This document shows, piece by piece, positions 42,136 through 50,697 of a stretch of 52,590 nucleotides of DNA. Source of the DNA: Streptomyces sp. BV286 (GTDB lineage: Bacteria > Actinomycetota > Actinomycetes > Streptomycetales > Streptomycetaceae); assembly GCF_019090165.1 (NCBI RefSeq), contig NZ_JAHRIB010000182.1, forward strand, positions 1 through 52,590, given 5' to 3'. The notes under the pieces were generated by a model, which made no database searches, was not told the DNA's origin, and was given only the letters and a program-made list of their open reading frames with translations. The translations under genes and the position numbers were made by a program. Every line of letters begins with the position of its first letter. The first letter of the stretch is position 1.

Positions 42136-42222
42136 GACGTACTCCTTGATGTCCGCCTCCGGGGAGGCATGCGGTTCCACGGACGGGCCGTGGAGGGGAT
42201 GAGCGGTGGAGCGGATGGGCCG

Positions 42223-43128
42223 TCAGGTTCGAGGGCCGACGATCTTCTTGGCGCGGTCGAGCGCCTGGCCCTGGAGCCGGGCGTACGTGTCGAGGGCTTC
42301 GCCGTACCGGTCGCGCAGTTGGGCAATGTAGTGGCTCTCCCGCTCCTCACCGATGGAGCGGAGATCGGCGTCCCGGGCGCAGGTGGCGTCGGCCACGGCG
42401 AGCTTCCGCTCGGCCGCGAAGACCTTGGGATCAGCCACCCGTCCGGACCGCGCGACCGCCGCCTGACGGGAGTCACCCGGGTCGCTGAAGGCGTAACCCG
42501 CCCGCTTCATGCACCGCGACCAGGCGGTCTGCGCCGCCGCGAACCGCCGGTCGGCCAGCACCCGGGGAACGTAGAGTGACCGCAGGTGCCCGGCGATCTT
42601 CTCCGCACGGAACCATTCCTGCGGGTCTCCGTACAGCTGCTTCTCGGCCTCGGCCACGCAGCCGCCCATCTGCCTGCTCAACGTGCCGCCACCGGGGATC
42701 TCGACGGAGGTCTCCGGCGCGTCGACGCCCTCGTCCAGCGCCTCGTCGTAGGCATCGCGGCGCTGCTCGGACAAGCCCTTGCGGTAGGCGAGGTTGGGGT
42801 TGGCGGCCCGGGCGGCGGAATCCCTGGCATCGATGCGGCTGCCGTACCCGTATGTGCGGGCCCAGGCGACGTCGTCCAGCACGTAGCCGAGCGTGCGGCT
42901 CTCCGCCAGGCTGCGCCGCTCGACCTCCCAGAACTCGAAGCCCTGGCGTCTCATGCACGCACCCATCAGCACTTGCTGTGCGTCCGAGATCCGCAACTGC
43001 TCGGCATCCGTCAGCTGCCGGAACTCTCCGGTCGACTGAGGTCCCATTGTCGTCGGGGTGTGCTGGGCGCTGCCACAGCCGGTGACGACGACCGACACAA
43101 GGAACAGGCTGATCACGGCCTTGCGCAT
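42223..43128 (-). CDS. Lipoprotein of unknown function
   Basis: 301 residues. The signal peptide MRKAVISLFLVSVVVTGC has a lipobox at Cys18. The mature part is largely helical and charged, with four more Cys (LMGACMRRQGF, QMGGCVAEAE, WSRCMKRAGY, DATCARDA) in similar C-M-x-x-x-G-[FY] settings. That suggests two related helical halves bridged by disulfides. Streptomyces encode several such lipoproteins with the same Cys-Met-x3-Gly-aromatic units; none has a known role. It lies 88 bp upstream of the inhibitor-like gene on the same strand. Confidence 0.8.
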   Translation of the reverse strand: MRKAVISLFLVSVVVTGCGSAQHTPTTMGPQSTGEFRQLTDAEQLRISDAQQVLMGACMRRQGFEFWEVERRSLAESRTLGYVLDDVAWARTYGYGSRIDARDSAARAANPNLAYRKGLSEQRRDAYDEALDEGVDAPETSVEIPGGGTLSRQMGGCVAEAEKQLYGDPQEWFRAEKIAGHLRSLYVPRVLADRRFAAAQTAWSRCMKRAGYAFSDPGDSRQAAVARSGRVADPKVFAAERKLAVADATCARDADLRSIGEERESHYIAQLRDRYGEALDTYARLQGQALDRAKKIVGPRT

Positions 43129-43533
43129 GACGTCCTCTCGCGTTGGGTGTGAACGAGGAAGCGGCCCGGAAGCGGGCCGGGGCCGGCGGCAGGGGCAGCG
43201 TCAGAGGCTGACGCGGAAGTTGCGTTGACGAGGGTGCGGGTGAGGGTGAGGGCGAGGGCGAGGGGACGTGGTTCGCCGCACGTCCGCCCCCGTGGTACAG
43301 CGGCGGACAAGGCTGACGGCCCCGGCCGGCCGGCATCCGGTGCGACCGGGCTCATGCCGACAGCGTGGTTGATCCGTGCATGAACGCGCCAAGACTTTCA
43401 GTGCTCTTCGAAAGAGGCACGTCTCGACCGCGCGCCGACACGTCGGACACATAAAACGCCCAGATCGGTCGCCAGGGGGCACCGACCAGTCACCCGCCCC
43501 GGGCGAACCGCATCGAGCAAACGGGGGAACACC
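43129..43533. promoter_or_regulatory. Divergent promoter region of the lipoprotein and ArsR-like genes
   Basis: About 400 bp without a gene. It holds a GAGGG/GTGCG-rich stretch (about 43220-43262) and a weak CTTTC...GAAAG dyad near 43396-43415 that could be the ArsR-like operator. Confidence 0.4.
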
Positions 43534-44616
43534 ATGCTGCGCATCCACTTCACCACCGAGGACATGGGCAACACGCGCCTGGCCGGCGAGCCGGACGTAC
43601 TGTGGGAGGTGCTGCTGAGCCTGCACGCGTTGCAGAAACGGCCCGGCACCAAGGAGTTCGGCATCTGGCGCGACACGGCCCGCGGCAGGCTCCTCGGGAG
43701 TACGGCGGACCTGTCACGCATGTTGTGCGAACTGGCGCCGCCCGTCGGCTACTCGGCGGACTTCCTCACCCCCACGGTGGGCACCTCCGGCCTGGACGAG
43801 GCCATCGACATCCTGCTCGCCACCCCGCGGTCCCGGCTGCGCGCGGATCTCGGCGACCTGGCTCCCCGGCGTGCGCCATCCACGTGGCTGGGTGCGTTGG
43901 CAGACGGCGATCTCTCCGTTCTCCGGACCCTGGGGGAGGCCGTCCGGCGCTATCACCGGATCACGCTGGCGCCCTACTGGCGCCCCCTGCACGCCCAGGT
44001 GGAGGCCGACCGGGCCACCCGTCTGCACGACCTGGCCGCGGGAGGCGTCGCGCGGCTGCTCACCCGACTGCACCCGCAGACCCGCTGGCAGCCGCCCGTA
44101 CTGGAACTCCCCTACCCCGTGGACCAGGACCTCTTCCTCAACGGCAGCGGGCTGGTGCTCCTGCCGTCGTTCTTCTGCTTCGGCATCCCCATCACGCTCA
44201 AGAGCCCCGGGACAACTCCCGTGCTGGTGTATCCCGTCGTGCGCAGTCCGGGCTGGGCGGCCGACAGTGCCGCCCGGGACAGACGGGTGCCCCGCCCTCT
44301 GTCGGCGCTGCTGGGCCGCACCCGAGCGACGGTCATGCATCTGCTCGTGCACGCCTGCACCACCGGCGAGTTGGCCCGTCGCGCCGACATCTCCCCGGCC
44401 TCGGCCAGCCAGCACGCCACGGTGCTGCGCCAGGCCGGTCTGATCTCCACCAGCAGACAGGGAAACACCGTGCGGCACTCGCTCTCCCCTCTCGGCGCGG
44501 AACTCCTCATCGCCCACCACACACCCGCGCCGGTCCACGCACACCCGACGCACCGTGGCGGGCACCCAGCCGGAAGCCTCGCGACGGACTGCGGCACGCC
44601 CACCTCGACGGGCTGA
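43534..44616 (+). CDS. ArsR-type winged-helix regulator with DUF5937-like N-terminus
   Basis: 360 residues with the same build as the regulator at 11848. The N-terminus (LRIHFTTEDMGNTRLAGEPDVLWEVLLSLHAL) and middle (GYSADFLTPT; YHRITLAPYWRPL; NGSGLVLLPSFFCF) match DUF5937-type proteins. The winged helix is TRATVMHLLVHACTTGELARRADISPASASQHATVLRQAGLISTSRQGNTVRHSLSPLG. A His/Thr/Gly-rich tail follows. No metal motif is visible. ATG 43534 follows GGGGGAA. The protease gene lies 213 bp downstream on the same strand with its own structured leader. Confidence 0.88.
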   Translation: MLRIHFTTEDMGNTRLAGEPDVLWEVLLSLHALQKRPGTKEFGIWRDTARGRLLGSTADLSRMLCELAPPVGYSADFLTPTVGTSGLDEAIDILLATPRSRLRADLGDLAPRRAPSTWLGALADGDLSVLRTLGEAVRRYHRITLAPYWRPLHAQVEADRATRLHDLAAGGVARLLTRLHPQTRWQPPVLELPYPVDQDLFLNGSGLVLLPSFFCFGIPITLKSPGTTPVLVYPVVRSPGWAADSAARDRRVPRPLSALLGRTRATVMHLLVHACTTGELARRADISPASASQHATVLRQAGLISTSRQGNTVRHSLSPLGAELLIAHHTPAPVHAHPTHRGGHPAGSLATDCGTPTSTG

Positions 44617-44668
44617 ACGAACAGCGACAGGAAAGCCCCGGCGCCCAGGGCGTGTTCGGGACTTTTTC

Positions 44669-44842
44669 GGGACTTTCCGCATGCGGCACAGTGCTGAGCA
44701 GCGGAGTGAACTCAAACCCCAGCTTCTGTGCACTCACCGGCAACGACAGACCGGGCAGCCGTCCCGCACCCTGGAGCGAAGGTCGGCGTTCCGGCACGTC
44801 AGCTCCCTGCTCAGCGAAGGTGCACCGCATGCGGAAAGTCCC
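44669..44842 (+). promoter_or_regulatory. Long inverted repeat enclosing the protease leader and start codon
   Basis: GGGACTTTCCGCATGCGG at 44669-44686 is perfectly inverted at 44825-44842. The pairing extends, with small gaps, into GCTGAGCAG (44693-44701) against CTGCTCAGC (44807-44815). The right arm covers the ATG (44829) of the protease gene and reaches to its ribosome site, so a folded leader would hide the start. Confidence 0.8.
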
Positions 44843-45950
44843 GCTCCGTCCCACAGTCATGGCGATAGCGATCTGCGGCTTGTTCGCGACGCTCGCCTCT
44901 CCGACGGCGAACGCGGCCACGGCCCCGCTCCCGGCGTCCCTCACCGACCCGGCCCGGGCGCGGGCGCTGGCCGCCGAAGTCGGGCCCGACCGGACCGGCG
45001 GGGTCTACTACGACACCGCCGGGCGGCTCGTCGTCGCCGTCACCGACGAGGCCGCCGCGCGGACCGTCCGGGCCGGGGGCGCCGCCGCCGAGGTCGTCGA
45101 GCACAGCACCGCGGACCTGAACTCGGTGCGCACCGCCCTCGATCAGCGCATCGCGGAGACCGACGCCATCCCCAACACCTCCTGGGGCATCGACCCGAGC
45201 ACCAACCAGGTGGCCGTGGAGATCTTCGACGGCGTCTCCGCCGCCGACCAGAAGCGCCTCACCGACCTCGTCGCCGGCTACGGCGACAAGGTGCGCGTCG
45301 AGAAGGTGCCCGGCGGGATCAAGGAGACCGCCTACGAATCCCTAGGCGGCATCGGCATCGTCGCGCCGTACGGCCCCACGAACTGCACCCTCGGGTTCAA
45401 CGTCCGCAACCCCGCCGGAAAGCGGTACTTCATCACCGCCGGTCACTGCGCGAGCACCAGTCAAGAGGTGCCCTGGCACCGGGAGGCCGGCGGTATCTTC
45501 TTGGGCAATCGCACGGAGTGGTGGGACTTCGGCGAGGTCGACAAGGACTACGCCGTCATCGAGTACCTCAACGCCGATGTCGCCGCCTACGGTTCCGTCA
45601 GGGCGGCCGGCGGCACGTTCGAGATCACCGACTCCCGCTACCCGCAGGACGGCGAGTCCGTCAAGCGCGCCGGCGCCGTCAGCAGCGACCTGGTGGGCCA
45701 GGTGATCAACCCGAGCGTGACCTTCACCTTCCCCAGCGGCAAGGTGATGAAGAACATGATCGAGACCTCGCACTGCGCCCTGCCCGGAGACAGCGGCGGA
45801 CCCCTGTGGGCGGGGACCGACGCGCTCGGCATCACCTCCGCGACCAACACTCCGCGGGGCGCGTCGTGCAACAGCGCGCAGGGTCAGTACCGGACCTTCT
45901 TCCAGCCGGTGCAGTGGGTGCTGGCCCGCTACGGGCTGAGCGTGTACTAG
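44829..45950 (+). CDS. Secreted S1-family serine protease (alpha-lytic-protease type)
   Basis: A 373-residue preproenzyme. The signal peptide ends near ASPTANA (about residue 29). Residues 30-170 are a propeptide of the streptogrisin/alpha-lytic type (SADQKRLTDLVAGYGDKVRVEKV), needed for folding. The catalytic triad is His206 (ITAGHC), Asp240 (DKDYAVIEY) and Ser322 (PGDSGGPL), with disulfide partners Cys186/Cys207 and Cys316. The end FFQPVQWVLARYGLSVY is complete. It would degrade extracellular protein. Its start codon lies in one arm of a long inverted repeat, so translation may be structure-controlled. Confidence 0.95.
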   Translation: MRKVPLRPTVMAIAICGLFATLASPTANAATAPLPASLTDPARARALAAEVGPDRTGGVYYDTAGRLVVAVTDEAAARTVRAGGAAAEVVEHSTADLNSVRTALDQRIAETDAIPNTSWGIDPSTNQVAVEIFDGVSAADQKRLTDLVAGYGDKVRVEKVPGGIKETAYESLGGIGIVAPYGPTNCTLGFNVRNPAGKRYFITAGHCASTSQEVPWHREAGGIFLGNRTEWWDFGEVDKDYAVIEYLNADVAAYGSVRAAGGTFEITDSRYPQDGESVKRAGAVSSDLVGQVINPSVTFTFPSGKVMKNMIETSHCALPGDSGGPLWAGTDALGITSATNTPRGASCNSAQGQYRTFFQPVQWVLARYGLSVY

Positions 45951-46030
45951 GACCTGCCGGGGCGAACAGGATTCCCGCCGGAGGGGTCTTCCCGGGTACG
46001 CGGACGGAGACAGGTTTCTCGGCCGTCGCC

Positions 46031-46128
46031 CGGCACCCTGTGGCCCGGTCGTCGCTCGGCACCCTGTGGCCCGGGCGGCCGCCCGGCATCGTGTGCGGCC
46101 CGGCGGCCACCCGGCACCCTGTGGCCCG
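46031..46128. repeat. Repeats of CGGCACCCTGTGGCCCG
   Basis: Three exact 17-bp copies (46031, 46057, 46112) and one degenerate copy (about 46084), each followed by GC-rich GTCGTC/GGCGGCC spacers, between the convergent protease and aldehyde dehydrogenase genes. Confidence 0.75.
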
Positions 46129-46178
46129 AGCCCCGCCTCACCCCGAGGCGCGGTACGGGCCATGGCCGGGTCCCGGGC

Positions 46179-47630
46179 TCAGCCCGGCCACACGATCGAC
46201 TGCAGCTCCGAGTACGCGTGCAGGGCGTACGACCCCACGTCCCGTCCCACCCCGCTCTGTTTGAAGCCGCCGAACGGCGCCTCCATGTTCCGGCCGACCG
46301 TGTTGACGCCGACCCCGCCGGCCCGCAGCTGCCGCGCCACGCGGAAGGCGCGGGCCACGTCCCCGGACCAGACGTAGTCGATGAGGCCGTAGTCGCTGTC
46401 GTTGGCGAGCTCGACCGCCTCGTCCTCGTCGTCGAAGGGGAGGACCACGACGACCGGGCCGAAGATCTCCTCGCGTACGACCCTCATGTCGTTGGTGCAG
46501 TCCGCGAGGAGGGTGGGGGCCACGTAGAAGCCCTTGTCGAGCGGCGGGCGTTCCCCGCCGGCCACGACCCGCGCGCCCTCCTTGCGGCCCAGTTCGACGT
46601 ACGACTCGATCCGGTCGCGGTGGGCGGCGGAGATCACCGGGCCGACGACCGTGCCCTCGGCCCGCGGATCGCCCACCTTCAAATAGCCGATGTAGGCGGC
46701 CAGTTGGGTCACCAGCCGGTCGTAGACGGGGCGTTGCGCGAGCACCCGGGTCGGAGCCGTGCAGATCTGGCCGCTGTAGAAGGAGAACGTGGTCCCGATG
46801 CCGCGGACCGCCGACTCCAGGTCGGCGTCCTCGAAGACGATCGCCGCGCCCTTGCCGCCCAGCTCCATCAGCTGTCGTTTCATGCCGCGCCCGCACACCT
46901 CGGCGATGCGCCGGCCGACGGCGGTCGAACCGGTGAAGCTCACCATGTCGACGTCGTCCGAGTCGACGGCAGCCTCCCCGACCTCCGCCCGCGAGCCGCT
47001 GACGACGTTCACGACCCCCGGCGGCACGCCCGCCTCCTCCAGCGCCCGGGCCATCCGGTACACGGAGAGCGGGTCCTGCGGGGCGGGCTTCACCACGACC
47101 GTGTTGCCCATGGCCAGCGCCGGGGCGATCTTGCCCGCCGGGTTCGCCCAGGGGTTGTTGTACGAGGTGATGCAGGTGACCACGCCCACCGGCTGGCGCA
47201 CGGCCAGGGCGCCCATCACGGCGGCCTTCCCGAAGGGGCCCGCCTCGTTGATCTGCGGGGGCAGCGGCTCCTCGACGGGCTCCACGCGCGCGTACCGCTG
47301 GAAACGGGCCGCCCCGACGCCCACCTGCATCCCGCGCGCGGTGCCGGTCGTCGCGCCGGTCTCCGCCTGGGCCACCTCGGCGTGCGGGACGAGGTGGCGT
47401 CGGATCACGTCGGCAGCCCGGCCGAGGATCGCGGCCCGCTCCGCGGGAGCCGTGCGCGACCACGCCGGGAAGGCCTCACGGGCCGCGGCGGCCGCCGCGT
47501 GCACCTGCTCCCGCGAGGCCTCCGGGGCCAGCCCGACGACGTCCTCGGTCGCGGGGTCGGTCACCTCGTAGTGGCCGCCGTCCGGCTCCACCCACGAGCC
47601 GCCGACGAACAGCCGCTGGGCGTCGGTCAC
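46179..47630 (-). CDS. NAD(P)+-dependent aldehyde dehydrogenase
   Basis: 483 residues of the classical family: SYNNPWANPAGKIAPALAMGNTVVVKPAPQDPLS (substrate and cofactor entry, Lys181), the Rossmann FTGSTAVG, general base Glu256 (MELGGKG) and nucleophile Cys290 (SGQICTAPTR). It oxidises an aldehyde to a carboxylate. GTG 47630 overlaps the stop of the upstream amidohydrolase gene by 4 bp (GTGA), so the two are translationally coupled. It is the last gene of the cluster led by the LLM gene and SDR, under the CTGACG dyads. Confidence 0.94.
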   Translation of the reverse strand: MTDAQRLFVGGSWVEPDGGHYEVTDPATEDVVGLAPEASREQVHAAAAAAREAFPAWSRTAPAERAAILGRAADVIRRHLVPHAEVAQAETGATTGTARGMQVGVGAARFQRYARVEPVEEPLPPQINEAGPFGKAAVMGALAVRQPVGVVTCITSYNNPWANPAGKIAPALAMGNTVVVKPAPQDPLSVYRMARALEEAGVPPGVVNVVSGSRAEVGEAAVDSDDVDMVSFTGSTAVGRRIAEVCGRGMKRQLMELGGKGAAIVFEDADLESAVRGIGTTFSFYSGQICTAPTRVLAQRPVYDRLVTQLAAYIGYLKVGDPRAEGTVVGPVISAAHRDRIESYVELGRKEGARVVAGGERPPLDKGFYVAPTLLADCTNDMRVVREEIFGPVVVVLPFDDEDEAVELANDSDYGLIDYVWSGDVARAFRVARQLRAGGVGVNTVGRNMEAPFGGFKQSGVGRDVGSYALHAYSELQSIVWPG

Positions 47631-49357
47631 CTGGTGCTCACCGTCCGCGTGTCCTGCCCGGACCGCAGCACCTTGCCCGGTACGGCCCCGGTCACCACGT
47701 CGTCGCGTATCGACTCGACTCCGTTGACCCACACGGCCTTGATGCCGATCGCCTTCGAGTCGAGGCGCGGGCTGTCTCCCGGCAGGTCGTGCACCAGGGT
47801 GGCCTTGCCGGCGTCGATCCGCTGCGGGTCGAAGAGCACGAGGTCCGCATGGAAACCCTCCGCGATCCGGCCGCGGTCCCGCAGCCCGAAGAGCTGGGCC
47901 GGGTCGTCCGTGAGCATCTTCACGGCCTGCTCCAGCGTCGCCAGTTTCCGGCCCCGCAGGCAGTCCCCGATGAACCGGGTCGTGTACGGCGCCCCGCACA
48001 TCCGGTCCAGATGGGCGCCCGCGTCGGAGCCGCCGAGCATCACGTCCTCGTGCGCCCACGTCTCCTGGCGCAGGCTCCACGACTGGGGGTCGTTGTCGGT
48101 GGGCATGGGCCACAGGACCGTACGCATGTCGTCGTTGGCGCAGATCCCGACGATGCACTCGAAGGGTTCCTGGTCCCGCTCGGCCGCGATGTCCCGTACG
48201 ACGCGCCCGGTGAGCCCCTCGTTCGCCGCGCTGTACGTGTCCCCGATGACGTACCGCCCGAAGTCGGCGAGGCGCCGGAAGACGCCCGCCTCCTTGGAGT
48301 CGGCGCGGCGCAGCATCTCGGCGCGGACGCCGGGCTCCCGCAGCTTCGCGATCCGCTCGGGCACGGGAAGGCCGAGCACCTCGCCCCACCCGGGGATCAG
48401 GTTCAGGGCGCAGAACGTGCCCAGCGACATGTTCATCGGCGTGAGGATCGGCATGGTCAGCGCCACGATCCGGCCGCCCGCCTTGCGGGCCCGCTCGCTC
48501 GCCGCCAGCTGCCGGGGCACCCGCTCGGGGACGGCCGCGTCGATCGTCAGGACGTTCCAGTTCAGCGGGCGTCCCGCCGCGGCGCTCATCTCCACGAACA
48601 GATCGATCTCGTCGTCGCTGAACTGGTCGAGGCAGCCCGCCACGATCGCCTCGATCTGCGTACCCTCGTGCTCGCCCACCGCCCGGGAGAGCGCGAGCAG
48701 TTCGGCGGGCCCCGCGTGCCGTGAGGCGACGGGCTTCCCGTCGCCGTCGGAGTGGGTGGACGACTGCGTGGTGGAGAGTCCCCAGGCGCCGGCCTCCATC
48801 GCCTCGTGGAGCAGCGCGACCATCTGCGACAGCTGTTCCCCCGTCGGCTGTCCGCCCACGGCCTGCGGACCCATCACGTACCTGCGCAGCGCGCAGTGGC
48901 CCACCATGAAGCCCGCGTTGACCGCTGTCCGTCCTTCCAGGGCGTCGAGGTACTCCCCGAAGGAGTGCCAGTTCCACGGCGCGCCCTCCTCCAGGGCGAC
49001 CAGGGACATCCCTTCGACCTTGGACATCATCCGCCGGGTGTAGTCGGCGTCCTCGGGCCGTGCCGGGTTCAGGGGGGCGAGGGTGAATCCGCAGTTCCCG
49101 CCGGCCACGGTCGTCACCCCGTGGTTCAGGGAGGGAGTGGCATACGGGTCCCAGAAGAGCTGCGCGTCGTAGTGGGTGTGGGGGTCGACGAACCCGGGCG
49201 CGAGGACGAGCCCGGCGGCGTCCTCACTCGTACGCGCCTCCTCCGTGACCTGACCGATCACGGCGATCCGCCCGTCCCGTATCCCCACGTCGGCGACGAA
49301 GGCGGGGCCACCCGACCCATCGACGACGGTCACGCCTTTGATCAGATGGTCAAGCAC
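47627..49357 (-). CDS. Amidohydrolase of the N-acyl-D-amino-acid deacylase family
   Basis: 576 residues of amidohydrolase family 3. The metal site starts with HTHYDAQ (HxH), the bridging Cys is in GGNCGFTLAP, and later VGHCALR and the catalytic Asp in GGSDAGAHLD are present. D-aminoacylases and related cyclic-amide hydrolases share these motifs. It would cleave an amide or carbamoyl bond. GTG 49357 is preferred (GAGAAGGG upstream). The aldehyde dehydrogenase gene overlaps its stop by 4 bp. A 111-bp gap with a Streptomyces repeat separates it from the LLM gene. Confidence 0.9.
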   Translation of the reverse strand: MLDHLIKGVTVVDGSGGPAFVADVGIRDGRIAVIGQVTEEARTSEDAAGLVLAPGFVDPHTHYDAQLFWDPYATPSLNHGVTTVAGGNCGFTLAPLNPARPEDADYTRRMMSKVEGMSLVALEEGAPWNWHSFGEYLDALEGRTAVNAGFMVGHCALRRYVMGPQAVGGQPTGEQLSQMVALLHEAMEAGAWGLSTTQSSTHSDGDGKPVASRHAGPAELLALSRAVGEHEGTQIEAIVAGCLDQFSDDEIDLFVEMSAAAGRPLNWNVLTIDAAVPERVPRQLAASERARKAGGRIVALTMPILTPMNMSLGTFCALNLIPGWGEVLGLPVPERIAKLREPGVRAEMLRRADSKEAGVFRRLADFGRYVIGDTYSAANEGLTGRVVRDIAAERDQEPFECIVGICANDDMRTVLWPMPTDNDPQSWSLRQETWAHEDVMLGGSDAGAHLDRMCGAPYTTRFIGDCLRGRKLATLEQAVKMLTDDPAQLFGLRDRGRIAEGFHADLVLFDPQRIDAGKATLVHDLPGDSPRLDSKAIGIKAVWVNGVESIRDDVVTGAVPGKVLRSGQDTRTVSTR

Positions 49358-49412
49358 GACGAAACCCTTCTCTCGCTGAGCCTTCTTGGCGTACGGCACC
49401 GCCGACTTGCCC

Positions 49413-49440
49413 AGGGGCGCGGGGAACTGCGCGACCAGCC
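49413..49440. repeat. Dispersed Streptomyces element GGGGCGCGGGGAACTGCGCG
   Basis: Single copy matching the array at 14451-14535, located between the LLM and amidohydrolase genes of one transcription unit. Confidence 0.8.
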
Positions 49441-49468
49441 ACAGCGGACCCGCACCCCGCGACGGACC

Positions 49469-50587
49469 TCAGCCCGCCTGACGGAACCGGGTCGTCCGGT
49501 GCACGGGATCCGTGTCGATCTTCGGAATCACGTGCTCCCCGATCAGCCGGATCGTCTGGAGCGTCTCCTCCTTGGGCACGCCGACAGGCAGCCCGAAGGA
49601 CAGCTGGTCGGCCCCGGCCTGCTCCCACCGCTTGCACTGCGTGAGCACCTCGTCGGGGTCCCCGCAGATCAACAGCTCCTCGGCGATGAGGAGTTCGATG
49701 AACTCCTCGTTGTACTCGGGCAGCGTCTCCGGCCACACGGGGAAACCCTCGGGCCGCGGGAAGGTGTCGTGGTACCGGAACACGAGGGACGGCAGATAGT
49801 GCAGCCCGCCGCCGACGGCGACGCGGATCGCCTCGTCGTGCGTCGGCGCGCAGATCGCGGTCGTCGTCACCATCACGTTGTCGTTGACGAAGTCCCCGAT
49901 CGGCTCCGCCTCGACGATCGCCGTCTTGTACTGCTCCAGCACCCACTCCATGTCGGAGACCTTCTGCACGCTGAAGCCGAGCACCCCGAGCCCCTTGCGG
50001 GCCGCCATCGAGTACGAGGGCGGCGACCCGGCCGCGTACCACATGGCGGGGTGCGACTTCCCGTGCGGCTTGGGCAGGATCTTGCGGGGCGGGAGCTGCC
50101 AGTGCTTGCCCTGGAACCCGACGTACTCGTCCTGGAGCCACATCTTCGGGAACTCGGCGATGGTCTCTTCCCAGATCTCCTTGGTGTAGTTCATGTCGGT
50201 GATGCCGGGGAGGAAGCCGAGGATCTCGTGCGATCCGGCGCCGCGTCCACTGCCGAACTCGAAGCGGTTCTCGGTGAGATGGTCGAGCATGGCGACCTTC
50301 TCGGCGACCTTCACGGGGTGGTTGACCTGGGCGAGGGGGTTGAAGATGCCCGATCCCAGGTGGATCCGGTCCGTCGCGTGCGCCAGGTATCCGAGGAAGA
50401 CGTCGTTCGCGGAGAGGTGCGAGTACTCCTCCAGGAAGTGGTGCTCGGACGCCCAGGCGTACTTGAAGCCGGACTTGTCCGCCTGGATGACGTACTCGGT
50501 CTCCTCCATCAGCGCCTTGTGCTCCGCGAGCGGATCGGTCTCGGCCCGCTTGCCCACGTATCCCTGTACAAAGAGCCCGAATTCCAA
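49469..50587 (-). CDS. LLM-class flavin-dependent oxidoreductase (luciferase-like)
   Basis: 372 residues of the bacterial luciferase family. It starts EFGLFVQGYVGKRAETDPLAEHKALMEET, then GFKYAWASEHHFLEEYSHLSAN, LGSGIFNPLAQVNHPVKVAEKVAMLDHLTENRFEFGSGRG, and ends KIDTDPVHRTTRFRQAG. It is the type with long loops that oxygenates an alkyl or heterocyclic substrate using reduced flavin. The start is TTG 50587; the leader has only a weak GGTGAA site and, unusually, carries ACCTCCTT right before it. An operator of the CTGACG type lies at 50625-50639. It heads a unit with the amidohydrolase and aldehyde dehydrogenase. Confidence 0.92.
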   Translation of the reverse strand: MEFGLFVQGYVGKRAETDPLAEHKALMEETEYVIQADKSGFKYAWASEHHFLEEYSHLSANDVFLGYLAHATDRIHLGSGIFNPLAQVNHPVKVAEKVAMLDHLTENRFEFGSGRGAGSHEILGFLPGITDMNYTKEIWEETIAEFPKMWLQDEYVGFQGKHWQLPPRKILPKPHGKSHPAMWYAAGSPPSYSMAARKGLGVLGFSVQKVSDMEWVLEQYKTAIVEAEPIGDFVNDNVMVTTTAICAPTHDEAIRVAVGGGLHYLPSLVFRYHDTFPRPEGFPVWPETLPEYNEEFIELLIAEELLICGDPDEVLTQCKRWEQAGADQLSFGLPVGVPKEETLQTIRLIGEHVIPKIDTDPVHRTTRFRQAG

Positions 50588-50624
50588 GGAGGTTCACCGT
50601 CCTCTGTCCGTCACCCTGCCTGAC

Positions 50625-50639
50625 CTGACGCACCGTCAG
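50625..50639. promoter_or_regulatory. TetR-type operator CTGACG-CAC-CGTCAG
   Basis: Perfect 6-bp arms, 38 bp before the LLM start codon and in the gap after the SDR stop. Same core as 26733-26747, 51585-51599 and 51629-51643. Confidence 0.8.
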
Positions 50640-50697
50640 ATTCATCTGCCGCCGACTGTTGCACCGCACCCGCGAGGCGTCAATACCTGATGGGGCG

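Noticed and set aside
50586..50592. AAGGAGG on the plus strand as a ribosome site for a plus-strand gene
   Set aside because: No start codon with a sustained frame follows within a usable distance; it is the reverse of the LLM leader.
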